Assembly (NCBI RefSeq): GCF_914271545.1 | Contig: NZ_CAJZAH010000002.1 | Location: forward strand, 434,001 to 498,000 | Direction of reading: 5' to 3' | From: Cupriavidus respiraculi | Lineage (GTDB): Bacteria > Pseudomonadota > Gammaproteobacteria > Burkholderiales > Burkholderiaceae | Length of the DNA stretch: 64,000 nt | In this document: positions 17,128 to 25,657 of the stretch, piece by piece | How positions within the stretch are numbered: position 1 is the first letter of the stretch | How the letters are laid out: each line of letters starts with the position of its first letter | Translations under genes and position numbers: made by a program | Notes under the pieces: generated by a model | What the model saw: only the letters and a program-made list of their open reading frames with translations | Database searches by the model: none | What the model was told of the DNA's origin: nothing

Positions 17128-18522
17128 TCACAGGTCGGCAACGATGTCGCGCCTGCGCGGTGCGAACCGCGCGCCGGCCTGTGGCAGCGGACCACTCCAC
17201 TCTTCGAATGTCGTCACCGCGCCTCGATACCGCAGCGGCACGTCACCGAGCGCGCCGTTGCGCTGCTTGCGGATCATCACTTCTGCATAGCCCTTCAACG
17301 CCATGTCCGCGGGCTGGTACATCTCCGGGCGATGCACGAGCAGCACCACATCGGCGTCCTGCTCGATGTCGCCGGAGTCGCGCAGATCCGCCAGTTGCGG
17401 CCGTTTGTCGGGCCGTTCTTCGCTCTTGCGGCTCAACTGCGACAGCACGATGACGGCAGCGCCCAACTCCTTGGCCAACGCCTTCAGGCCCCGCGAATAC
17501 GCGCCGATCTGTTGCGTGCGCTGCTTCTCCTCCCCGCCCGTCATCAGCCCGAGGTGGTCGACGATCAGCACGTCCAGGCCATGTCTGCGCTGGAAAGCCT
17601 TGGCCTTCATCCGGATATCGAGCAGCGTCAGCGACGGTGTGTCGTCCACCGCGAATCGGAGTCCCTCGATGGCGGCAAACGCGGACCGCATGCCCGTCAG
17701 CGCTTTCTCATCGTTGGCGTCCATGCGACCGAGCAAGGTGGACAGCGGCACCTCGCCGCGGCTCGCCACAGCGCGCGATACGATTTCCTGATCGGCCATT
17801 TCCATCGACAACAGCAACACGCTGTGGTCCGCAGCGAGGTTCAGGCCGATATTCGTCGTCAGTGCCGTCTTGCCCATCGACGGCCGCCCGGCAACGACGA
17901 CCAGATTGCCGCGGCGCAGCCCTCCATTCAGCGCCTTGTCCAGGGGCGGCAGGCCCGTTCTCAACGGCGCTTCCCCCATGCCCGCGATACGATCGTCCAC
18001 ACTTCGTGCGAATGCCGGCAGCAAATCCCGCAGCATGCTGGGTTCCCTGCGTCCACCCGCCTCGGCCAGTTGAGACAACGTGGTCTGCGCATGGTCGAGC
18101 ATCTCCGCACCCGTCATCGCGCTCGGCGACAGGACCGACTGTTGTAGGTTTTGCGCGGCGGCGAGTATTTCGCGCAACAGCGCGCGGTCTCGCACGGTTT
18201 GCGCATAGCGGGCAATGTTGGCGGTGCCCGGCGTGCTTTGCGCCAATTCGGTCAGGTACACGAGATCAGCGACGTCGGTCGTGCGGCCGCGTTCCCGCAG
18301 CCTCTCGAACACCGTCACGACGTCGGCGGACTTCCCCTCTGCGACGAGCCCGAGAATGCAGGCATGGATCTGCCGGTGATCCTGTCGATAGAAATGTTGC
18401 GGCTCAAGGCCAGCGGTGCGGTCGATGGCATCGTTGTCCAGCAGCAGGCCGCCCAATACAGCTTGCTCGGACTCCACGCCCCACAGAGCCCTCCCGAAGC
18501 CAGCGTGATCGATCTGCTTCAT
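17128..18522 (-). CDS. dnaB: Replicative DNA helicase DnaB-like
   Basis: A 464-residue phage DnaB. The N-terminal domain (1-110, starting AVLGGLLLDNDAIDR) is followed by a RecA-like ATPase with Walker A GRPSMGKT (212-219), Walker B LDVLIVDHL and the QLSRKSEERPDKRP loop. The length matches the family. The start overlaps the DUF1376 stop as ATGA. Keeping an intact helicase in a headless element is odd, because a tailocin does not need DNA replication. Confidence 0.92.
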   Translation of the reverse strand: MKQIDHAGFGRALWGVESEQAVLGGLLLDNDAIDRTAGLEPQHFYRQDHRQIHACILGLVAEGKSADVVTVFERLRERGRTTDVADLVYLTELAQSTPGTANIARYAQTVRDRALLREILAAAQNLQQSVLSPSAMTGAEMLDHAQTTLSQLAEAGGRREPSMLRDLLPAFARSVDDRIAGMGEAPLRTGLPPLDKALNGGLRRGNLVVVAGRPSMGKTALTTNIGLNLAADHSVLLLSMEMADQEIVSRAVASRGEVPLSTLLGRMDANDEKALTGMRSAFAAIEGLRFAVDDTPSLTLLDIRMKAKAFQRRHGLDVLIVDHLGLMTGGEEKQRTQQIGAYSRGLKALAKELGAAVIVLSQLSRKSEERPDKRPQLADLRDSGDIEQDADVVLLVHRPEMYQPADMALKGYAEVMIRKQRNGALGDVPLRYRGAVTTFEEWSGPLPQAGARFAPRRRDIVADL

Positions 18523-19343
18523 GCACTCTCCTGACCGTGGTAGCGGCCCTCCCGGATCTTCGCGAAATTCTCCGCCTTGACGATCCAGTCCAGGCTCGCA
18601 ACGAAGGGCTTTCTGCCATCGGCAGCGCCGGTGCGGCCAGTCAGGAAATCCGACTCTGCGACATAACCGAACAGACGTCGCCAGTAGTCCAGATGCTGGC
18701 GCTTCGTGTCCTCGCTCCACCGGGCCCGGAGAGCCTGCGCACGCGCCGGCGTCCATTCGCGGATCCCGGGGCACATCGGCAACAGCTGGTGATACAGCGC
18801 GATGATCGCCTGATGCGGGCACGCTGGTCCGGCCTTCCGTACCGCCACACGGCAAACCATCCGGTCTCTGTCGGCGTCGCCGCCGGCGACCACCACGCCA
18901 GTGGTGGTTACGGTTTCTTCTGGATCATGGCTAGTGGCTGATGGCTGATGGCTAGGGTTTTCTTCGCTTTGCGATTCCTTACCGAAAGGAAACCCGATGG
19001 GTTCGCTTTCGCTTTCGCTTTCCCGGCGCTTGGGCCTGCCTCCCCGCTTGCCGTTGGCTCGATTCGCCTCGATTTGCGCGCTGGCCAGTTCGATTTCCCG
19101 CTCGCATCGCGCTTGTCTCCACGTTTCGCCCTCCAGCTGAAAGAACTCGGACAGAACCGCCTCCACAGCCTTGAGTTCCTCCTCCGCGCGCGCACCGATG
19201 AGGCGGGCCGCCTGACTCGCCGGTATGCCGCCTTCGCGCGTGTAGTAGACATCCATCAGCCGCGCATACACGCCGTGTTCGAGCAGCGAAAGATGGGCTG
19301 CGTCCTTGATGTAGTCGCCGATATGGCGTTTGTAAAAGTTCAT
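18519..19343 (-). CDS. DUF1376 (YdaU-like) replication protein
   Basis: A 274-residue protein with the DUF1376 N-terminal domain (MNFYKRHIGDYIKDAAHLSLLEHGVYARLMDVYY), a phage module usually next to a helicase or helicase loader. The linker (about 105-150) is Ser/Glu-rich and partly encoded by tandem heptamer-like repeats (GGCTGAT units near 18926-18955), which suggests slippage-prone variation. It is the first gene of the leftward operon under repressor control. Confidence 0.85.
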   Translation of the reverse strand: MNFYKRHIGDYIKDAAHLSLLEHGVYARLMDVYYTREGGIPASQAARLIGARAEEELKAVEAVLSEFFQLEGETWRQARCEREIELASAQIEANRANGKRGGRPKRRESESESEPIGFPFGKESQSEENPSHQPSATSHDPEETVTTTGVVVAGGDADRDRMVCRVAVRKAGPACPHQAIIALYHQLLPMCPGIREWTPARAQALRARWSEDTKRQHLDYWRRLFGYVAESDFLTGRTGAADGRKPFVASLDWIVKAENFAKIREGRYHGQESA

Positions 19344-19522
19344 GGACAGTTGCGAGCCACGGAATCCCCGTCCAGCCCGCCCTTCTTTGTTTCATCGCCC
19401 GTTGCATCTCGGCTGGCACCGGCGGCCAGCCTTGTTTGTGCCCCGTGTCGCTTCTGGTCCATCGTCTCGTTCAATCTCCACTCCGTTCTCGCGGAGCCAC
19501 GGCTCCGGTCCGGCTCATTCTA

Positions 19523-19598
19523 TTACCCACTAGGTAACATATCAACGGAAATTTGTTACCATTATGGTCTCTTTACCTTTTTGGTCCGGACAGGTCCA
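19523..19598. promoter_or_regulatory. Operator/promoter region of tailocin repressor
   Basis: Between the divergent DUF1376 and repressor genes lie repeated half-sites: TTACC-N5-GGTAA (19523-19537) and GGTAACA-N14-TGTTACC (19533-19560). These are likely repressor operators. I see no cro-like gene in the 255-base gap, unlike the right-hand prophage. Confidence 0.65.
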
Positions 19599-20516
19599 AT
19601 GGCGCCCATGAAATCGATCAAGGAAATCCGCCGGGAGAAGCTGGCGGTCGCGATACGGGAGAAGTGCGAGGGCAACCAGTCGAGGGCCGCGGAAGCGCTG
19701 TGCTATTCCACGCCGTCCCTCGTGAATCGCTATCTCAGCGGGGCGAAGGACATCGGCGACCGAACGGCGCGGAAGATTGAAGAAACGTTTGGCTACCCAA
19801 CCTACTGGATGGACTCGGGTGCCGCCCCGATGGTGGCAGACGACCAAGCGGCAGCAGTCGCCGCTCGCGTAGCGCATCTCTTCCAGACGACGGGTGCGAG
19901 TCCCGCGGCGATCGCGCAGTTGGTGCGACTACCGGTGAGCGACATCGAAGAGTGGCTACAGGGCTCCCGTAAGCCGACGCTGGACCAGGCCATCGCCATC
20001 CAGGAGCGGCACCGGATCAATGCTGTCTGGCTCGTGACAGGCAAGGGAGAGCCATCGCCCAGCATCGCGCATAACGATGACTGGAACCCCATCCGCATAT
20101 CCCAGGACGCGTACAAGAAGATCGCGGTCGTCGCCATGGCACAACTCGGGGACAACGGCAATTTCTGCGACCTCGAGTATCCGGTCGGTCATGGCGACGG
20201 CTATTTGCACTTCATCAGCACCGACCCCGATGCCTACGGCCTGCGTTGCGCCGGCCAATCGATGGAGCCTCGTATCAAGGATGGCGAGTTTGTGGTCGTC
20301 GCGCCTAACCATCCCGTCACTAACGGAGACGAAGTCCTCGTGAAGGCGAAGGACGGGCGCGTCATGGTGAAGGTGCTCGGTTACGCCAGAGATGGTTATA
20401 CGACCCTGCTGTCGGTGAACCAGACGCACAAGCCTATCCGGATCGTTTCCGCGGAGATCGAAAGGATGTCGTTCATCGAGGCCATCGTGAAGCCGTCCGC
20501 ATGGAGACCGGACTGA
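19599..20516 (+). CDS. LexA-like (S24) repressor of tailocin
   Basis: A 305-residue two-part repressor. An N-terminal DNA-binding region (residues 1-145) has two helix-turn-helix-like segments (NQSRAAEALCYSTPSLVNRYL and AIAQLVRLPVSDIEEWLQG), followed by an S24 domain. Catalytic Ser221 (in AGQSMEP) and Lys258 (in RVMVK) are 37 residues apart, as in LexA. No obvious Ala-Gly cleavage site is seen at the usual distance. The S24 half is almost the same as in the repressor at 56502. The ATG at 19599 follows ACAGG; another lies 9 bases on. Confidence 0.88.
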   Translation: MAPMKSIKEIRREKLAVAIREKCEGNQSRAAEALCYSTPSLVNRYLSGAKDIGDRTARKIEETFGYPTYWMDSGAAPMVADDQAAAVAARVAHLFQTTGASPAAIAQLVRLPVSDIEEWLQGSRKPTLDQAIAIQERHRINAVWLVTGKGEPSPSIAHNDDWNPIRISQDAYKKIAVVAMAQLGDNGNFCDLEYPVGHGDGYLHFISTDPDAYGLRCAGQSMEPRIKDGEFVVVAPNHPVTNGDEVLVKAKDGRVMVKVLGYARDGYTTLLSVNQTHKPIRIVSAEIERMSFIEAIVKPSAWRPD

Positions 20517-20653
20517 ATAGGCGGCGGTGGCCCGGCAACTTGATGTAAATCTCAACCCCGATCCGCGCCGGGCGCCAAGAAGCGGTTTTCTTGATGTATC
20601 CATCAAGACCACGGAACACTTCAAGACCCTTGCACCATTCGGGTGGCGCGATA

Positions 20654-20673
20654 TACTGTACATCCATACAGTA
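20654..20673 (+). promoter_or_regulatory. LexA (SOS) box
   Basis: TACTGTACATCCATACAGTA, with core 20656-20671, is identical to the box at 2446 and lies 17 bp before the ATG at 20689. Confidence 0.9.
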
Positions 20674-20688
20674 CTCGAAGCCTCTCCG

Positions 20689-20952
20689 ATGCCCGCCACT
20701 TTTCCCACCAAGTCCGTCTCTCTCGAGATTCAGTTCTTCGGCGATCTCCGTGACGAATTCCACGTACCGTGCGACGCCGTCACCGTCCACACCAACACCA
20801 TCACGGTAAAAGGCCCGCAGGCCTGGCGCCTCGCATCGGTAGGTTGGACGCCCGATTCACTGACGTTCCATTGCTATGATCAGAGACATCGTTTTCCGGT
20901 GGGACGACCGACGATCGTGGATGATCGGACTGCGCGGTTTCCGTTGTTGTGA
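20689..20952 (+). CDS. SOS-regulated 87-residue protein, copy 1
   Basis: An 87-residue protein of unknown function. Most residues match the copy at 26397 (for example GDLRDEF, ITVKGP.AW, SVGWTPDSLTF, RHRFPVGRP, DDRTARFPLL), so it is a true family. It is beta-rich and soluble, with no signal. A LexA box lies just upstream. It is found at the att-proximal edge of a phage cassette in both cases. Confidence 0.82.
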   Translation: MPATFPTKSVSLEIQFFGDLRDEFHVPCDAVTVHTNTITVKGPQAWRLASVGWTPDSLTFHCYDQRHRFPVGRPTIVDDRTARFPLL

Positions 20953-21305
20953 GCAGCCATGCCGGCAACCTGCGGTGCTGATTGTCGAGTACACCAGCGT
21001 TCCGCATTGCCGCCTGCCTTGAATCGTCATGCATGTCGCTGCAGCGGACGCGGCAGAGTCGAGTCTTGAACCAATCAGGAAGGTAGTTGGCTTTGTCTGA
21101 TGTTGGTTCGCGCAGTGATGCATGACGGATGGGCGTCGGCGCGACTTCGCAAACAGCGGAGCGCTTCGAATGCGGTCGTTCCGCATTCCCGGACGGCCGT
21201 AACCCATATGAGCCGGCACGGCGGCCCAGGCACAGCGGCAAAGCGGCAAAGCGGCTACAACGATCGAGAAGAAGAAGCCGCCTTGAGCCAACAGTGGTGC
21301 CTTTC
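20953..21305. other. Intergenic stretch without a gene
   Basis: About 350 bases between the SOS gene and the spanin gene of the decayed fragment. Open frames here lack ribosome sites and family features. This may be what remains of lost genes that separate the same two genes in the right-hand prophage. Confidence 0.5.
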
Positions 21306-21851
21306 CTACGGCGAGGCCGCGTTCAGGGAGTCGTAGGAGCGCTCGCAAGCTTGGCCGGCGATTCGGGCCCCGTCAGCATATTCAGCCAGGAGCCCCGCTC
21401 GACGGTCAGCGCGCTGGAGCACGTCGGCAAGCATTCCGACGGGACCGCCGGTTGCCGGGCCTGCGCCGGCAGGGCCGGAATCCTGGCCGGCTCGACTGGC
21501 GGCGACCAACTCGGCGACTCGGTTGCGCAGCCGATCAGCAGCAGCGCCAGCATCGCGGGCGTTGCGGCGCGCGCCCTCCAGTTCTTTAGCTGCAGCATTC
21601 GCTATCTCCATCTGCGCCGCGGTGCGGCGTTGCTCTTCCAGGCGCGCCGCGTCCACCGCTCTGACGTGCTCATCGGCCTGAACCCTGCGCTCTTCGGCCT
21701 GCTGAGCCACGAGCCGGTCGATCTGGCTGTCCTTGCGCCAACCGTTGACTGTCCATCCGATGCCGAACGCCAGCACCGCCACGCCGACGGCTGCGACAGC
21801 GCGCCACGGGACCGCAGCCGCGGCGGCCCGCATTGCATTGGTTGGGATCAT
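21306..21851 (-). CDS. Inner-membrane spanin (Rz-like, DUF2514 type)
   Basis: A 181-residue i-spanin with a transmembrane helix at about residues 15-33, a coiled coil to about 115 and a Cys-containing C-terminal helix (GQACERSYDSLN). It is nearly the same as the protein at 29336. The frame is intact in spite of decay nearby. GAGGGAACG precedes the ATG. Confidence 0.83.
   Translation of the reverse strand: MIPTNAMRAAAAAVPWRAVAAVGVAVLAFGIGWTVNGWRKDSQIDRLVAQQAEERRVQADEHVRAVDAARLEEQRRTAAQMEIANAAAKELEGARRNARDAGAAADRLRNRVAELVAASRAGQDSGPAGAGPATGGPVGMLADVLQRADRRAGLLAEYADGARIAGQACERSYDSLNAASP
21323..21598 (-). CDS. Embedded outer-membrane spanin (Rz1-like)
   Basis: A 91-residue frame inside the Rz-like gene, with hydrophobic leader, lipobox LLIGC (residues 20-24) and a Pro-rich mature part (PSWSPPVEPARIPALPA). 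It is intact and parallel to 29353-29628. Confidence 0.8.
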   Translation of the reverse strand: MLQLKNWRARAATPAMLALLLIGCATESPSWSPPVEPARIPALPAQARQPAVPSECLPTCSSALTVERGSWLNMLTGPESPAKLASAPTTP

Positions 21852-22042
21852 CGTTCCCTCGTTGCGCAGTCCGCGTACATCGCGGCGGTCTTGTCGATGT
21901 GGGCCAGCATCGCCTTGCGCCCGGAGCCGCGCGGTAGCGTCGGCAGTGGCGGGCATGCGTAGCGCGCGGCCGGCGCCGCAGTAGGCTGGGTCGGTGGCGG
22001 CGGCGCCGGCGCGGCGCAGGCGGTCACCAGCACGGTCAGCAT
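21848..22042 (-). CDS. Second lysis lipoprotein (o-spanin candidate)
   Basis: A 64-residue lipoprotein: short hydrophobic leader, lipobox LVTAC (Cys9), then a Pro-rich stretch (APAPPPPTQP) and KAMLAHIDKTAAMYADC. The stop overlaps the start of the Rz-like gene. Paired with the upstream membrane coiled-coil gene, it looks like a second spanin pair. The homologue is at 29878. Confidence 0.7.
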   Translation of the reverse strand: MLTVLVTACAAPAPPPPTQPTAAPAARYACPPLPTLPRGSGRKAMLAHIDKTAAMYADCATRER

Positions 22043-22492
22043 GAGCGCCCTCGTCGGCTGCCCTCCTGCAGCTTGCGTTTCGCTGCTTCGATGGCGCTGT
22101 TGGCCCGCGCCCGCTCGGCCGCCGTCAGCGGCGCCGGCGTGGTCGGCTTGCCCTGCGCCACGCGCTTGGCGGTCTGCGCGACCTCCGCGGACGAGACGGC
22201 TGCCTCTGCCGCAGCGCCGGCCGCCGCCGATGCCGTCTCGGCAATGGCGGTTATCTTCGGCGCCAGCGCCTGGAGCGTCAGGGCGTACGTGCGCTGCATG
22301 CGCTCGATCTCGGCCACGTGGTCCGCCCGCAGCTGTATCACCGCTTCCTGTGCCTGCCACTGCGCCAGCGCGTAGCCGCCCACAGCGCCGCCCATGGCCA
22401 ACACCAGCACCAGAGTCAACGGTCTCCAGCATGTGGGCCACGCGGCGGAACACCGTGCGATGCCGGTCCAGCCAATCACGAAGCTTGTCCAT
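22036..22492 (-). pseudogene. Frameshifted membrane coiled-coil gene (second i-spanin-like)
   Basis: The first about 20 codons (MDKLRDWLDRHRTVFRRVAH) lie in one frame and the rest (LTLVLVLAMGG onwards, transmembrane plus coiled coil) in another. The intact homologue at 30081 reads straight through this junction. A small indel near 22430-22440 explains the break, unless it is a sequencing error. Confidence 0.75.
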
Positions 22493-22808
22493 CCAACCTC
22501 TCCTTGAGATACCGCACCTCGGCTGTCAGCTCGGCGATGGTGCGCTTCAGGTCTCCGATCTCGCGCAGCAAGTCGTTCCGCTCCTTGTAGGCGAGGTCCG
22601 CGCGCTGCTCCGCCAGGTCGGCCCTCCCGTTGGCCTTGTCAAGCAGGCCCTCCAGCCGCTGGATGATGTCGATCTCGGCCTTGCTCTGCGCGCCTTCGAC
22701 CTTGTCGTTGCGCCACCCTTTGCGGATCAGCCATGCGCCCCCGCCGATGGCGGCTAGAATCGCCCCCACCGCCCCGCTCGCGCCCCCCGGCACCATCCAC
22801 TCGTTCAT
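22476..22808 (-). CDS. Lysis-cassette membrane protein, holin candidate
   Basis: A 110-residue protein, orthologue of 3947-4279: one Gly/Ala-rich transmembrane helix near the N-terminus and a long coiled coil ending in VRYLKERLDG. The frame is intact. It lies between the broken endolysin and the broken spanin-like gene. AAGGA precedes the ATG. Confidence 0.6.
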   Translation of the reverse strand: MNEWMVPGGASGAVGAILAAIGGGAWLIRKGWRNDKVEGAQSKAEIDIIQRLEGLLDKANGRADLAEQRADLAYKERNDLLREIGDLKRTIAELTAEVRYLKERLDGQAS

Positions 22809-22829
22809 GTCGAATCCTTCCGTTGGGCC

Positions 22830-23204
22830 TTACGGCTCGATGTCGGTACCGCCGAAGGCGAGGTACTTCTCGCGCAGCAGCTCGAGCCGGTGCTCGCGCT
22901 GTCCGCCGGCGTGAAGTCGAACACTTGGCATGCCCGGCTGGCCCAGTCCCACGTGTCGGTCCGGATCTTCCCGGGAATGGCGGCCATGATCTGGTACCGG
23001 CCGGCTGCGTCGCTCAGCCCCCAACGAGTGAGCACCGCGCGCCGGGTGGTGCTGGCCATAGCCGGCGAACAGCTCGCCCACGGTGACGTTGTAGCCATCG
23101 TCGCTGCCGGCAACCGTGGTTGTTCCTTCGCTGAAGCCAAGCATGTCAAGGAAGGCCGCCATGTTCTGGCCGCCGGGCAGTTGGTCGGAAGGTGTGCGTG
23201 GCAT
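22830..23204 (-). pseudogene. Broken endolysin (lambda R-like)
   Basis: The frame starts as MPRTPSDQLPGG with FSEGT (catalytic Glu present), loses frame near 23040-23060, continues in another frame (TRWGLSDAAGRYQIMAAIPG) and then jumps from DFTPA to GQREHRLELLREK. Compared with 4304-4810, about 40 codons including the GAGYG motif are deleted. No active enzyme can be made. Confidence 0.88.
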
Positions 23205-23225
23205 GGTGCTCTCCAGAAAGGAGAA

Positions 23226-23244
23226 AGCCCGCTCGCGGCGGGCT
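23226..23244 (-). terminator. Hairpin ahead of endolysin
   Basis: AGCCCGC/GCGGGCT with a 5-base loop and a TTTCTC tail on the minus strand. A matching hairpin lies upstream of the endolysin of the right-hand prophage (31381-31397), which suggests a conserved boundary between tail and lysis genes. Confidence 0.6.
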
Positions 23245-23332
23245 ACGGACATAACAAGAAAGGGACGGTCTACTGGTGTGGCATCATGCCGCCGGACGTC
23301 CGGCGGACGACAGCGGCGCAATTACCTAGAAA

Positions 23333-25657
23333 ATGGAAAATCATTCGTATCGGGGCCCCGCCACAGAGCCGAGGCAGGCGAAGCTGGCATTCATACTGAT
23401 GCTCGTGACCGTGCCGATCATCTACGCGGCCAACTCGACGCTGATATTCGACGACCCGGGCCTGTATGAGCATTTCGGGAAACTGCTCGGTCAGGACGGG
23501 CCCACGCGAACGCTCATCACGCTGCTCTTCAACCGGGACCTGCATGAGGGCTACTCGGAATACCGCACGTATGGCCTCTCGAAGGTGTTCCATTTCCTGA
23601 TCTGGACCATCATCGGCCCGACGACCTGGGTCTACAGTGCGCTCATCGGCCTCACACAGGCCGTCAGCGGCGCGTTCCTCTATCTGACGGCGCGGCGCCT
23701 GGGCTGCGACGCGGTACAGGCATTGCTTGTCGCGATCGTGTGGATCGCCTGCCCGTTCGCGGTCACCACGTGCTTCCACCACTATTCCTACCTGATCCTG
23801 CCTGTGCAGGCGACCATCGTCGCGGCGTTCTTGCTGCAGTGGTGGCTGTCCGCAAAGGTCCGTGGCCGTCTTCTCGGGTACATCGCTATCGCTGTCGTCT
23901 CCGCATCGATCAGCCTGATGGGCGAGGCACACATACCTCTGACGGCGGTAGTGGTGCTGGGGATAGCGGCAGCGTCGGGGGCTGGCCTTCGTCGGAAGGC
24001 GGCCGTCGCCGCCACGTTCCTAGTCTCGACGCTCGCCGCGCTCGCGCTCCACCATCGCGGCTGGCGCGGACCACATGCGCTCGAAGGCGCGAATCGCTTC
24101 AACGTGGCCAGCTTGGGCCCGGAAGCGCTTATCTATCGATCCCGTGAGTTCTGGTCTTCGGTGCTTCCGGGGGCGGGCGACCAGATCGGGCAGATACTCA
24201 GCTTCAGCGGCGCCTCAGCAATGGGCGCGGCGGTGTTCTTTGCGGTCTCGGTGTTGGCCATTGGAAGGCTCTCCCTCGCGTTACAGGCATCTGGCCCCAC
24301 CAGCGGCGACGCGGGTAACGCGACGCCGCGTTGCAAAGCGCGCTTCGCATGGCTGGTGGCCGCCTGCGCGGTCGTGGCGGCATCGACCTTCGTCGTTCCA
24401 TGGGCGCTCGCCCTCGTGGTCGGTCCATACGGTAGTTCGCTGCCAAGACGCTATGGCTATGTCCCGTACACCATCCTGACCATGGCGGCAGTGGCCATAC
24501 TGAGCGCCCCGTATCTCCGAGCCCGCATGTCTTTGGCCCCTGCGCTCACCGCGGTCAGCTCTGCAGTGGCGCTCTACGCAACCCTCGTCCTCGTGTGCCT
24601 TCCTACCGTGCGGGCTCAGGATGGTAAGGTGTGGGCGCAACTGGATGATCGGGTCCGGGCGGACAAGGCCAGCTCCATCCTATTCGCGAACGCATGGCTT
24701 CCAAGTTCCGCCCCCGACTACGTGAGCGGCCATGACACTCCGGGACTGCGGGGCCCCAACTTTCCAATCGTCTTCGAGTCCCCTCTGATGAGCCTGTGGT
24801 GGCAGTCGCTCTATGCCAAGGCTCGATATGGCCTGACCGCGACCGGCGACGGCTACGGGCGAACAACGCCCCAGAATGTCAGCCTCACGGGAATGGTCCG
24901 GGGCGTCCATTTCCTCAATGCCGGAGCGATCGAGACGCCGAAGTCATCGTTGCTTGTGGCATTTGACCCGCGCCTCGTGCCGCCACATTGGCGCGATGGG
25001 CCAGCGCCACTGAAGCTACTGGGATTCGATGAGTTCCCGGGCGCCCACGGCACGTATGCCCGCACGGACACCGGATGGGCTGCTCGGAGGTTCGGTTCGA
25101 GCCTCGGTACCGTGACTATCGACGTGGGCGGCGTTGTGAACGACGTCGCTACCGCGGGCACCCTGCCCGATAAGCGTTGGGCCAATCCGGCGACTTTGCA
25201 CGGGCCGGTTTCGAACTACGGCCTGGAGTCCGGAGAGGACCGTGTGTATCGCCCCAACCCCATGCCGCGAAGCTATCGCGACTACTACGAAACGAACCGG
25301 CACGGCGACTTCACCTATCGGCTGGATTTCTCCGACGCTAGTCCCAAGCTGGTGGCCATCGACTTCCTGGACTTCTGGTCCAGACGCAGCAACACCCGCG
25401 TCATTTCGGTCGATGTCATGCTCGACGAACAACTGGTCGTTCTCGGCCAGATCGACACGTCAACTCCGTCAGGAAATCAGCCGGTCACTGTGCAGTTTCT
25501 GACCCGCGACGCGAAGTCACTTCGCATCCATCTTCGCAAGGCCTTTCCGGAAAGCGACATCCCCTTGATCAGCGGAATTCGCGTCACCGCTTCTTCCGGC
25601 GAACCCGTCACCGCTATCGAGCCGGTGGAATCGGCCAAGATAGGTTTCCAGCAGTGA
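23333..25657 (+). CDS. Large polytopic membrane protein, GT-C-like cargo gene
   Basis: A 774-residue integral membrane protein of unknown exact function. Residues about 18-420 hold roughly ten hydrophobic helices. The first periplasmic loop has a FDDPGLYEHFG acidic pair, as in GT-C glycosyltransferases. Residues about 430-770 form a soluble, probably periplasmic, beta-rich domain. It is on the opposite strand to the lysis and tail genes, at the place where the right-hand prophage carries a methyltransferase, so it behaves as a lysogenic-conversion gene. Surface glycan modification is my inference. Confidence 0.65.
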   Translation: MENHSYRGPATEPRQAKLAFILMLVTVPIIYAANSTLIFDDPGLYEHFGKLLGQDGPTRTLITLLFNRDLHEGYSEYRTYGLSKVFHFLIWTIIGPTTWVYSALIGLTQAVSGAFLYLTARRLGCDAVQALLVAIVWIACPFAVTTCFHHYSYLILPVQATIVAAFLLQWWLSAKVRGRLLGYIAIAVVSASISLMGEAHIPLTAVVVLGIAAASGAGLRRKAAVAATFLVSTLAALALHHRGWRGPHALEGANRFNVASLGPEALIYRSREFWSSVLPGAGDQIGQILSFSGASAMGAAVFFAVSVLAIGRLSLALQASGPTSGDAGNATPRCKARFAWLVAACAVVAASTFVVPWALALVVGPYGSSLPRRYGYVPYTILTMAAVAILSAPYLRARMSLAPALTAVSSAVALYATLVLVCLPTVRAQDGKVWAQLDDRVRADKASSILFANAWLPSSAPDYVSGHDTPGLRGPNFPIVFESPLMSLWWQSLYAKARYGLTATGDGYGRTTPQNVSLTGMVRGVHFLNAGAIETPKSSLLVAFDPRLVPPHWRDGPAPLKLLGFDEFPGAHGTYARTDTGWAARRFGSSLGTVTIDVGGVVNDVATAGTLPDKRWANPATLHGPVSNYGLESGEDRVYRPNPMPRSYRDYYETNRHGDFTYRLDFSDASPKLVAIDFLDFWSRRSNTRVISVDVMLDEQLVVLGQIDTSTPSGNQPVTVQFLTRDAKSLRIHLRKAFPESDIPLISGIRVTASSGEPVTAIEPVESAKIGFQQ

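Larger units (their letters stand above)
3317..20516. other. Headless contractile-tail cluster (putative R-type tailocin)
   Basis: An uninterrupted set of tail, baseplate, fibre and lysis genes runs leftward from 16055 to 3317, with DnaB, DUF1376 and HTH regulator genes upstream and a divergent S24 repressor at 19599. All tail frames are intact. No terminase, portal, protease, capsid or head-completion gene exists anywhere in the block, and no integrase or att site is visible. Intact tail plus lysis plus damage-type repressor, without a head, is the hallmark of phage-tail-like bacteriocins. The retained replication genes are unusual for that class. Confidence 0.75.

Noticed and set aside
3317-20516. 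Reading this block as a complete prophage
   Set aside because: No head, packaging or integration gene is present, whereas all are recognisable in the right-hand prophage except the off-window integrase.
21129-21962. Long plus-strand frame over the spanin gene of the decayed block
   Set aside because: No ribosome site and typical antisense composition; the opposite strand encodes conserved spanins.
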